From: Paludisphaera mucosa
Lineage (GTDB): Bacteria > Planctomycetota > Planctomycetia > Isosphaerales > Isosphaeraceae
Direction: 5' to 3'
NCBI RefSeq assembly: GCF_029589435.1
Contig: NZ_JARRAG010000002.1
Location: 2,852,001 to 2,916,000 of the forward strand
DNA: 64,000 bases
The notes beneath the pieces are model-generated. The model had not been told where the DNA came from. It saw only the letters and a program-made list of their open reading frames with translations, and did not search any database. A program made the translations under genes and the position numbers. Below, piece by piece: positions 53,644-60,892 of this stretch; the stretch's first letter is position 1; every line of letters starts with the position of its first letter.

Positions 53644-55302
53644 TCAGCGGGTCGTCGACGCGGTCGTGGTCGGCCGGGGGCCCTCGATGCGCACGGCCTC
53701 GATGACGGCCGTCTGGGCGGCCCCTCGGGCGTTGCCGCCGACGGCCAGGATCGTGTCGCCCAGGCCGGGCAAGAGGCGATGCGTCAGGCGCGGGAGCGCC
53801 CAGGCGCCGACGGCCTCCCAGGCGTCGCCGGCGTCGTTCATGCGGAAGATCCGCCCCGACGCACCGCTGTAATAGATCCGGCCGGCGACCTCGAAGGCCG
53901 AGGTCCCGAAGCCCTCCGTGCGGCCGCCCCCCGGCAGGTCGGGCCCGCGTGACCAGGCGCCCGAGGCCGGATCGTAAACGTCGACGCGGCGGTCGACCGT
54001 CATGCCACCGCCGACCAGGCCGCCCAGGACGTAGAGCTTGCCCTCACGCCCGGCCGCCGAGAGGGCCCGGCGCTGGAACGGTTGGGGGATGGTCTTCCAG
54101 CCGTCTTCGGGCTTGTCCAGGTTGAACGCGGCCACGTTCTCGAGAAACGTCGACTCCTCCGTGGCTCCCTTCATATTCCAGCCGCCGACGGCGTAGATGG
54201 TCCGGCCGATCACGACCGCGTCGTGGGTCGAACGCGGCTCGGGGAGCGGGGCCATGGCGGTCCACGCCTTCGCCTCGGGGTCGAAGCGGGCGAACTCGGC
54301 GACCGAGTGCAGGTCGTGCTCGTCGCCGGGCTGGTTGAGGGCGGCCATCCCGCCCAGCCGATAGAGGTACCGGCCGTCGCTGAGCAGGGCGAGCCCTTGC
54401 AGGTCCCTCTCCATCGGCAGCTCTTCCCACGTCCTACCGTCCTCGAGGTTCAGCCGGCGGAAATGCCTAGACGTGGTGTTGACGTCGTAGCTGTGGGTCT
54501 TGCCGACGTGGCCGCCGTAAATATACAACCACTTGCCCTGGACGGCCCCGCCGAAGCTGTTGACGGCCGGGTCGGGGATGCTGGCGATCGTCGTCGCTTC
54601 GAGCGGGGCCTTGCCGCTCAGCAGGGTCGACGCCGGGGTGAAGGTCAGGGTCGCGTAGAACCGCGTCTCGGTGAAAGGCTTGCCGGCCACCTCGCCGGCC
54701 GTGGGGTCGACGTGGTTCGCCCACACGGCGGTCCGGCCTTCGGCGAGGCCCGCGATCGCGAGTCGCCCGCTCTCGTCGGTCGTCGCCTCGGTCGCCGCGC
54801 CTTCGGACGGATAGACCTTCACGCGGGCCTTGGCGACGGGCGACCCATTGAAGAGGACTTCGAGCACCGGCCCGGAGTCGGTCGCGACCAGGCGGGCGCG
54901 GAGCTTGTCGGCGGCTTCCTTGGTCTTGTCGGCGACGGCCTCGGTCTGGGCGCGGGCGGTGTAATAGAGGCGGTAAGACTTGCCCCCCTTCGTCATCAAG
55001 CCCAGGTCGTGCTCGGCGTCGACGAGGATCGGGGGCTTGCCTCCCCAGCCGGCCCTGCGCGTGGCCGCGGTCAGCTCGGACGGGACGACCTGGCCGTCGA
55101 CGGTGAGCTTGAGGTCGCGGAGGTGCTTCTGGAAGGCCGCGTCGGGCTCGGGGTCCTCGTTGAAGAACGCCTGGACGACGGTCTCGCCGGGCTTCGCGCC
55201 GGGCTCGGCCTTCAGCCAGATGAAGTGGGCCCGGGCCGTTTGCGGCAGGGCGGCCGCGACGAGGAGGGCCCAAAAGAACTTGCGGGAACGGGCGGATCGC
55301 AT
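53644..55302 (-). CDS. Secreted DUF4198-like and Kelch-repeat protein
   Basis: A 552-residue exported protein. Residues 1-25 form the signal peptide (MRSARSRKFFWALLVAAALP). Residues 26-245 resemble DUF4198/CarboxypepD_reg proteins: AHFIWLKAEPGAKPGETVVQ at the mature N-terminus and TTDESGRLAIAGLAEGRTAV. Residues about 255-535 contain five to six Kelch repeats with the GG..Y motif (LYIYGGHVGKTHSYDV, TIYAVGGWNMKG, KLYVLGGLVGGG), which would make a beta-propeller. DUF4198 proteins are often linked to metal handling or to DUF1559 cassettes. It is the third gene behind DUF1559 and a small lipoprotein on the same strand. Probably periplasmic or surface-located. Confidence 0.85.
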   Translation of the reverse strand: MRSARSRKFFWALLVAAALPQTARAHFIWLKAEPGAKPGETVVQAFFNEDPEPDAAFQKHLRDLKLTVDGQVVPSELTAATRRAGWGGKPPILVDAEHDLGLMTKGGKSYRLYYTARAQTEAVADKTKEAADKLRARLVATDSGPVLEVLFNGSPVAKARVKVYPSEGAATEATTDESGRLAIAGLAEGRTAVWANHVDPTAGEVAGKPFTETRFYATLTFTPASTLLSGKAPLEATTIASIPDPAVNSFGGAVQGKWLYIYGGHVGKTHSYDVNTTSRHFRRLNLEDGRTWEELPMERDLQGLALLSDGRYLYRLGGMAALNQPGDEHDLHSVAEFARFDPEAKAWTAMAPLPEPRSTHDAVVIGRTIYAVGGWNMKGATEESTFLENVAAFNLDKPEDGWKTIPQPFQRRALSAAGREGKLYVLGGLVGGGMTVDRRVDVYDPASGAWSRGPDLPGGGRTEGFGTSAFEVAGRIYYSGASGRIFRMNDAGDAWEAVGAWALPRLTHRLLPGLGDTILAVGGNARGAAQTAVIEAVRIEGPRPTTTASTTR

Positions 55303-55370
55303 GGGGGCTTGCTCGCTGTATCTAAAGGTGATCAGGGTGCGTCAGAATTCCTGGGCCGGAACGTCGCGGC

Positions 55371-55610
55371 TCAGCCTTCCTGTGGGAGATTCCGGAACTT
55401 TTTCTTCGTGGCGGCCTTCGCCTCCTGCTCTTTGCGGAGGCGACGTTCGGCCTCGTCCTCGGCCAGGGCTTTCTTGCCCGCCTCCGAGTCCGCCGAGACG
55501 ACGGGGCTCACGGGCGGGGGGGATGCGTCGTGGCATCCCGACGATGCGGCCCCGGCCCAGACCAGGGCCAGGACGGCGAGCGTTTCCATCGAGCGTTGGG
55601 GGAACTTCAA
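55371..55610 (-). CDS. Small lipoprotein of the DUF1559 cassette
   Basis: A 79-residue lipoprotein. The TTG start at 55610 is supported by AGGAG nine bases upstream; an internal ATG at 55589 has no such box. Signal MKFPQRSMETLAVLALVWAG followed by the lipobox ASSGC; the mature part is a short charged helix (AEDEAERRLRKEQEAKAATK). Small lipoproteins of this kind regularly follow DUF1559 genes in Planctomycetes. The role is unknown; it might anchor or escort the pseudopilin-like protein. Confidence 0.75.
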   Translation of the reverse strand: MKFPQRSMETLAVLALVWAGAASSGCHDASPPPVSPVVSADSEAGKKALAEDEAERRLRKEQEAKAATKKKFRNLPQEG

Positions 55611-55658
55611 CGTCCCGCACTCCTGCTTGAACGAGGTCGAGGTATGGGGCGGCGTCGA

Positions 55659-56741
55659 TTACATCGCGTCGGACGAGACGACCTCGCCGCCGGCGACCGT
55701 CGAAAGCGCCTGGTAGGCGGCGGGGGAGATCGAGTCCTTGACGCCGCGAACGGTGCCGTCGCCGAAGAGGAAGTTGGTGGTGCCGGGGTGAGTGGAACGG
55801 AAGTTGGTCAGCTTCTGGCCGGAGGCGGGATAGGCCAGGCCGGGCGCGGCGTCGAAGACGTCGGTGTACGACTCGCCGGCGCAGTCGTTGACCGGGTAGG
55901 CGTTGCCCACCGAGTCGACGGTTCGTGCCACGAGGCCGCCGATGATCCGTGCCGTCGAGCCGCCCACCGTCCAGGTCCGGGACCGCCCGTAGGCCATGAA
56001 CATGAGGTTGTCGTAGTAGACCGGCCCGGCCGTGTTGTAGGAGGCCAGCGGCATGCAGACGCGGTTCGTCGTCCCGGCGGCGTAGAACTTGTTGCGCTGA
56101 TTGCCGCCGGCGGATTCGCCCATCAGGAACGTATTGCTCGTGCCGTCCTGGATCTCGGCGAGCCGCGTCGCGGTGTCGAAGCCGAACGGGCCCATCCGGT
56201 TGGTCTCGCCGTAGCCCTTCAGGACGTAACGGTTGGCCCCGCCGCTGAACAGGTAATCCGTTACTGCGACCTTGTCCAGCGACCAGCCGTCGCTGGTGGT
56301 CGCACCGACCTCGCCCGTCGCCCGGTTCGACGGACAGAGAAAGAGGCCGAACTGGAGCGCGAACGCCGTGCTGTTGCCCGGCTTCGACCAGCCCTGGATC
56401 GGCGACGCCCCGCCGGAGTTGAGGCTGAAATTGAACAGGTTGTAGCCGTTGGTCTGTTCGATGTAAGGCAGCAGTAAGCTGTAACCGGTGTAGTTCATGT
56501 AGACTGCGCCCAGGCCCCCCTGTGCGGCCGGGGGCAGGACGTTGTGCGAGTCGAGGTAGTTGTGCACCGCCAGCCCGAGTTGCTTCATGTTGTTCGTGCA
56601 CTGGATCCGCCGAGCCGCTTCACGCGCCGACTGCACTGCGGGCAGGAGCAAGGCGATGAGGACCGCGATGATCGCGATCACCACAAGAAGCTCGATGAGC
56701 GTGAAACCCCTGGTGCGACCGTCCCGCGAAATCTTCATCAT
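55659..56741 (-). CDS. DUF1559 pseudopilin-like protein
   Basis: A 360-residue protein of the large planctomycete DUF1559 family. The N-terminus has a type IV prepilin-like signal: short basic leader MMKISRDGRTR, then GFTLIELLVVIAIIAVLIAL with Gly before the cleaved site and Glu at +5. After the helix comes QSAREAARRIQCTNNMKQLG, the family hallmark, and near the C-terminus FLFGDGTVRGVKDSI (the H/F-x-DG element). These proteins are processed by prepilin peptidase and are thought to form surface or periplasmic filaments or scaffolds; dozens occur per genome. First gene of a cassette with a small lipoprotein and the Kelch protein, with a good promoter at 56,854. Confidence 0.94.
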   Translation of the reverse strand: MMKISRDGRTRGFTLIELLVVIAIIAVLIALLLPAVQSAREAARRIQCTNNMKQLGLAVHNYLDSHNVLPPAAQGGLGAVYMNYTGYSLLLPYIEQTNGYNLFNFSLNSGGASPIQGWSKPGNSTAFALQFGLFLCPSNRATGEVGATTSDGWSLDKVAVTDYLFSGGANRYVLKGYGETNRMGPFGFDTATRLAEIQDGTSNTFLMGESAGGNQRNKFYAAGTTNRVCMPLASYNTAGPVYYDNLMFMAYGRSRTWTVGGSTARIIGGLVARTVDSVGNAYPVNDCAGESYTDVFDAAPGLAYPASGQKLTNFRSTHPGTTNFLFGDGTVRGVKDSISPAAYQALSTVAGGEVVSSDAM

Positions 56742-56831
56742 GGATGATGCTCCGTCGAATGGCGATTGGGTGCGGTGAATCCGGCGTTCCAGCCCCGTGA
56801 CACTTAAGAGGCTCTACCGCACACTTGCAAT

Positions 56832-56846
56832 TGAGATTCAGTCTCA
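56832..56846. promoter_or_regulatory. Small inverted repeat downstream of the DUF1559 promoter
   Basis: TGAGA at 56832-56836 and TCTCA at 56842-56846 around five bases. It lies just past the -10 box, near the expected transcription start, and could be an operator or an mRNA leader hairpin. Confidence 0.4.
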
Positions 56847-56853
56847 GTTCGAG

Positions 56854-56882
56854 AATTTATCGAGATCGCGACCAAATGTCAA
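56854..56882 (-). promoter_or_regulatory. Sigma-70-type promoter of the DUF1559 cassette
   Basis: On the minus strand: perfect TTGACA (complement of 56877-56882) and TAAATT (complement of 56854-56859), 17-base spacer, about 115 bases upstream of the DUF1559 start. Confidence 0.7.
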
Positions 56883-57034
56883 CGAGGTCATTGGGCCTTG
56901 CGACGAATTGTGCGCGGCCGCCAACACCCGGATGTCCGGTAACATGCGAAAAGGGTGACGTGAAATCCGTGCGGCGCGTCGGAGGGGCGCGCAATCCGGC
57001 GGCAGTCGTCCAGGGCGTACGGGCCGGGAGGAAC

Positions 57035-57940
57035 TTAGCGCAGGGGGCGCTTGGGGGGAATGGCGCGGAGGTGGTCGGCGAGATTCGCCAGCGAGGGCCA
57101 GCGGTCGCGCTTGTCGACGGCGACGAGCTTGAGGAGGACGTCCCGGACCTCGTCCGAGAGCTTGGCCTTGATCGCCTGGGGGTCGCTGGGGGGCGTGCGG
57201 AAGCGCTGGAGCAGGGCGTTAGGGGACGCCGCGACGTCATATGGCAGCTTGCCGGTCATGAAGTGGAAGGCTACGACGCCGAAGCCGAAGACGTCGATCT
57301 GCTCATCGATGGCCTCACGGCGGATCAACTCGGGAGCCATATACAAAAGGCAGCCGGTCCGGTTCCCGGGCTTGCGGAAGGCGGGCGTGCTGGGGACGGT
57401 CAGGCCGAAATCGATCACCTTGGCGTGATGGTCGTGGCCGCGATCGACCAGGAAATTGCGCGGGTTGACGTCGTGGTGGATGAATCCGGCGCGGTGGACG
57501 GCGTCGAGGCCCTCGGCCGCCTGGGCGAGCCATTCGAGCTTCTGGGCCGTCCGGCCGAGGCCTTCCTCCTGGATGCGTTCGAAGCTGATCCCGTTGATGT
57601 ATTCCATCACGAGATATTGCTCGCCGCGCGAGGTCGTCCCATATTCGAACGTCCGGGCGACGTGGGGATGGCGGATCTGGATCGCAATCGCCCCTTCAGG
57701 CGGGCGTTCCTCGTGGCGTGACGCCCTGGCCAACGCGACCTCGTTCTTCTCGCGATCCTGGACCTTGAGGCAGACGCTCTTGCCCGTCTCGGAGTCGATC
57801 GCCTTGTAAACCCGCGACATGCTCCCCTGAGAGGAGACGTCCGACTGGATCAGGAATCGCCTTTGGACGTCTACGCCGGTGCGACGGCTCCCGCCCTGCG
57901 CGGCGGTCGTGACGAACATCCCTTTGAGTTTACCGATCAT
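57035..57940 (-). CDS. Serine/threonine protein kinase with altered catalytic loop
   Basis: A 301-residue Hanks-type kinase without membrane segment. The start at 57940 has GGAGGG upstream. Lys59 (VCLKVQ) is the ATP Lys; the Gly-rich loop is degenerate (SSQGSMSRVYKA). The catalytic loop reads HHDVNPRN: catalytic Asp157 and Asn162 are kept, but Arg of HRD is His (non-RD kinase) and the usual Lys is Asn159. DFG is intact (IDFG, Asp177), and MAPELIRREAIDEQIDVFGF is the APE region. It may be active with low or unusual activity. Soluble kinases like this are abundant in planctomycetes. The target is unknown; the gene stands alone. Confidence 0.88.
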   Translation of the reverse strand: MIGKLKGMFVTTAAQGGSRRTGVDVQRRFLIQSDVSSQGSMSRVYKAIDSETGKSVCLKVQDREKNEVALARASRHEERPPEGAIAIQIRHPHVARTFEYGTTSRGEQYLVMEYINGISFERIQEEGLGRTAQKLEWLAQAAEGLDAVHRAGFIHHDVNPRNFLVDRGHDHHAKVIDFGLTVPSTPAFRKPGNRTGCLLYMAPELIRREAIDEQIDVFGFGVVAFHFMTGKLPYDVAASPNALLQRFRTPPSDPQAIKAKLSDEVRDVLLKLVAVDKRDRWPSLANLADHLRAIPPKRPLR

Positions 57941-58290
57941 GTCGCCACGCCCTCCTGTCATGCTACCGGGCGAGGTCCGCCAGGGAATTTCTGCGTGGAT
58001 GATAGCGGTGCGGGTCGGTCATCGAGTTCGTCCCGAGGCCGGTGCGTCGGGTGCGTCGCCATGAGTGTGGAGAGTTGAAATCCGGATTCTCTCCCGACGG
58101 CACTACGAAGGATTCGGCCGGCTGTGACGAGGATTCAGTCGAATTTCCCCCGTCTCTCGGGATGAGCCACCATCCATCTTAGGATCTTCCAAAACCCTTA
58201 AAGCGTTCGTCTTGCGAAAGATGAGGGAATTTTCCAGGCGCGAGAGGTCGAGGCCGCTGGGAGGTTTTCCGCTTGGCGGGTCTGTGCGGA
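57941..58290. other. Intergenic region upstream of the kinase gene
   Basis: About 350 bases between the kinase start and the end of the GT39-like gene on the same strand. It contains a lower-GC patch near 58,170-58,220 that probably carries the kinase promoter, but I see no convincing -35/-10 pair and no gene. Confidence 0.35.
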
Positions 58291-60018
58291 TCAGCCAGGT
58301 GCGGGCACTCGGGAGACGAGGCGTCCCGATGGGGTCAGGAGGACGCCTTCCGTCCTGGCCAGAATCCGCCGACTGCCGGCCGGGTTGGGGGGCTCGAAGG
58401 TGGCGACCTTGACCAATTTGGGCGCGCTCGGCGGCCAGTTTTCGTACTCGGATTCCAGGAGCAGGACGTGGCGGCTCTCATCGGTCGCCGGGAAGGCCAG
58501 GTGCTGCGGGCTGTGGAGCACGCGGATTGGCCGGCCGATCGCCCAGGCGAGGTCCTCGGGCCATTCGTGGAGCGTGTGGATCGTCCAGTGCGGCAAGAGC
58601 CACTGGCCGATGGCTCGTCCCCAGGGACCCTGACCGTATCGATAGTTCCACTCGGGGGTGTAATAGCCCCAATGCGCCCACTTCAAGCACGCGGTCAGGA
58701 CGAGCATCGCGATGACCGCGCGGCGGTCGCTGCGCGTCTCGAAGGCCCGCCATGCCAGCGCGGCCACGCCCAGGCTGGCGACCGCGAAGACGATGCCGAT
58801 GGGACGGTAGTAGGTGAAGACGATCGTCAGGAGGTAAGTCCCGTAAAACGCGACGAACACCCAGCCCGCCGTCAGGACGACTACCATGGCGAGGAATCCG
58901 CCTCGCGCCCGCGTCGCGAGCTTGCCCGACCAGGCGGCGTCCAGGCCGGCGGCTGCGACGACGAGCAAACCCATCAGGGCGACCGGTGCAGCGGCCGAGG
59001 CTAGACCAGGAATCACGGCCCCACCGATGAGGGCCGCGACGCCAACTCGGAGCCAATCCAGCACGATCCCTCCACCCTCCTCCTGAAGATCGCGCCGCAA
59101 CGGGCCGCTGAGGCTCAGAAACGCGAAAGGCGAGAGGGGAAGGCCGATCAGGAAAACGCCCAAGGGGTACGCCCAGGCCGGCCTCTGGCTCAGCGGGCCG
59201 GCCAGGGCGGCGGCGATGGAGCCGACCGAATTGGGCAGGGTCCAGGCGAGTTTCTGGGTCAACGGCCAGACGAGAGCCGCGGCGGCGGCCTCGGCGGAGG
59301 CGGCCTGCACCGTCCAGCCCAGCCATGCCAGAGCGGTCAGCACCGGGGGCGCGACCATCTTGATTGAGAAATCGGCGTCGCGACGCCCCAGCACGAGCAC
59401 GGCCAGTCCCAAGAGCAGCAAAGGCGGCCAACCTCCGGCAAGGAACGCGACCGACGCCCAGAATCCGGTGAGCCAATCGGAGCGGCGGCCGAGCAATCGG
59501 TCGAGCGCGGCGATCGTCGCCAAGCCCGAGAGAAAGTCGATCCCCGAACTTCCCGCGTGGTTCAGGAGCGCTAGCGAGCCGAACCAGGCGAAGCCAAAGA
59601 GGAGGGCCGTGGTCGTCCGGCCGAGGGCGATCAGCCGACGTGCGACGATCCAGCCGGCGGTCAGGCCGGCGATCGCCGACGGCCAGAGGACGACCCCGCC
59701 GTCGGGCCGGCCCGGCTCGCCGAGGAGGTACACCGATCGGGCCAGGGCCGCACGGAGAGGCCAGATGTCGGGCCGCCACTGGCCGTAGACCTGCCCCAGC
59801 GGGCCGAAGCCCTCGCTCGCCGCCAGCCCAAGTCTTGCGTCGGCCCCCGTCAGGTCCGCGTCGGAACCGCCGACCAGCACGTACGCCAGGCCCAGGACGA
59901 CCAGCACCGGCGCGCACCAGGCGCGGACTTCGGGGAGCCTCAAAACGACCTTGCCCTCGTCGGCCCGGAACCGCTTCGGGGCGTCGACCCGCGTGGTCTG
60001 CATGCCGTCAATGCTCAT
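58291..60018 (-). CDS. Large GT39-like/ArnT-type membrane glycosyltransferase
   Basis: A 575-residue membrane protein with about 12 helices. The start at 60018 follows AGGAGG six bases upstream and overlaps the end of the phosphatase gene by 11 bases. The first loop ADLTGADARLGLAASEGFGP and further YGQWRPDIWPLRAALARSVY sit where PMT/ArnT-type enzymes have their acidic catalytic loop; helices with WPSAIAGLTAGWIVARRLIA and a soluble C-terminal domain (VLLLESEYENWPPSAPKLVK) follow. Likely transfers sugars from a polyprenyl-phosphate donor at the periplasmic face. Assignment rests on topology and weak motif similarity. Translational coupling suggests cooperation with the phosphatase. Confidence 0.65.
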   Translation of the reverse strand: MSIDGMQTTRVDAPKRFRADEGKVVLRLPEVRAWCAPVLVVLGLAYVLVGGSDADLTGADARLGLAASEGFGPLGQVYGQWRPDIWPLRAALARSVYLLGEPGRPDGGVVLWPSAIAGLTAGWIVARRLIALGRTTTALLFGFAWFGSLALLNHAGSSGIDFLSGLATIAALDRLLGRRSDWLTGFWASVAFLAGGWPPLLLLGLAVLVLGRRDADFSIKMVAPPVLTALAWLGWTVQAASAEAAAAALVWPLTQKLAWTLPNSVGSIAAALAGPLSQRPAWAYPLGVFLIGLPLSPFAFLSLSGPLRRDLQEEGGGIVLDWLRVGVAALIGGAVIPGLASAAAPVALMGLLVVAAAGLDAAWSGKLATRARGGFLAMVVVLTAGWVFVAFYGTYLLTIVFTYYRPIGIVFAVASLGVAALAWRAFETRSDRRAVIAMLVLTACLKWAHWGYYTPEWNYRYGQGPWGRAIGQWLLPHWTIHTLHEWPEDLAWAIGRPIRVLHSPQHLAFPATDESRHVLLLESEYENWPPSAPKLVKVATFEPPNPAGSRRILARTEGVLLTPSGRLVSRVPAPG

Positions 60019-60622
60019 CGGCGGCCTCCTCGGGCGACGTCGCTGTGGGCGCGTTCCGCTCATCGATGGTGATGGGGTGGTGCAGGTCGGAGTCGGGCTT
60101 GTTGCGGGCCATGGCGAAGATGTACCCCGGGATCCAACCCTCGCGGTAGGTCTGCCGGCGGGTCTCGGCGGCGACGTCCTGGATCGTCCAGCCGTCGCGC
60201 TCGAAGCGGTAGAGGGCGACGGCGGATCCGGTGCGGCAGGTTCCGCGGGCGCAGTGGACGAGCACCGGACGACGCTCGGGGTCGTCGACCACCTCCAGGA
60301 TCTTACGGAACTGCACCTCGCGTCCGAAGCCGTCGCCGGGCATCGGTAGGTTGACGAAGCCGACGTTCAACCGCCGGGCCTGCGTGCGCTCGGCCTGCAT
60401 CTCCCCGCCCGGGAGCTGCAGGTTCACGACGGTCCGGATCCCGTAGCGGCGAACGGCCTCGTCGAGCTGGCCGCTCGTGAGTTGGCCGCTGCGGTAGAGG
60501 ACGCCCGGCTTGACCACGTCCCAGTGGTCCCACCGCAGGCGGTTCTGGCGGTCGAGCACGGCCATCCAAACGGCGGCGGCGGCGCCCGTCGCGAAGATCG
60601 CGCCGAGGAGGATTCTGCGCAT
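60008..60622 (-). CDS. Membrane-anchored dual-specificity/tyrosine phosphatase-like protein
   Basis: A 204-residue protein with an N-terminal helix (ILLGAIFATGAAAAVWMAVL) acting as signal anchor. The phosphatase signature HCxxGxxR is complete in VLVHCARGTCRTGSAVALYR; the general-acid region is LPMPGDGF. YRSGQLTSGQLDEAVRRYGI and IRTVVNLQLPG match the DSP/PTEN-like family of bacterial cysteine phosphatases. The active site would face the periplasm if the helix is an N-in anchor. It is the upstream gene of a coupled pair with the GT39-like enzyme and could dephosphorylate a lipid-phosphate carrier or a protein; that is inference. Confidence 0.88.
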   Translation of the reverse strand: MRRILLGAIFATGAAAAVWMAVLDRQNRLRWDHWDVVKPGVLYRSGQLTSGQLDEAVRRYGIRTVVNLQLPGGEMQAERTQARRLNVGFVNLPMPGDGFGREVQFRKILEVVDDPERRPVLVHCARGTCRTGSAVALYRFERDGWTIQDVAAETRRQTYREGWIPGYIFAMARNKPDSDLHHPITIDERNAPTATSPEEAADEH

Positions 60623-60892
60623 TCAGCCCCATCCTGTCGCTGAAGAGTCGAACCGTTCTGGTTCCCGGGCGCCCGGACGTCGATCGGTCGGTGGGGGGAC
60701 GCGAGGAGCGAGCCGTTCCGAGGCGGCCGGGATGGTAGGCGACGGCCGCCGAACGGTCAATCCGAACCGCCGCCGTCGTCGACCGAGTCCGCGACGGCTT
60801 GCCCCTCCGGACGGCCCGACATACGATAAGTCTGACCAAGGAGTTCAGAAGAGCGCGGTGCCCGCCGCGACCGTGTCCCTCAGGGTCTCCCC

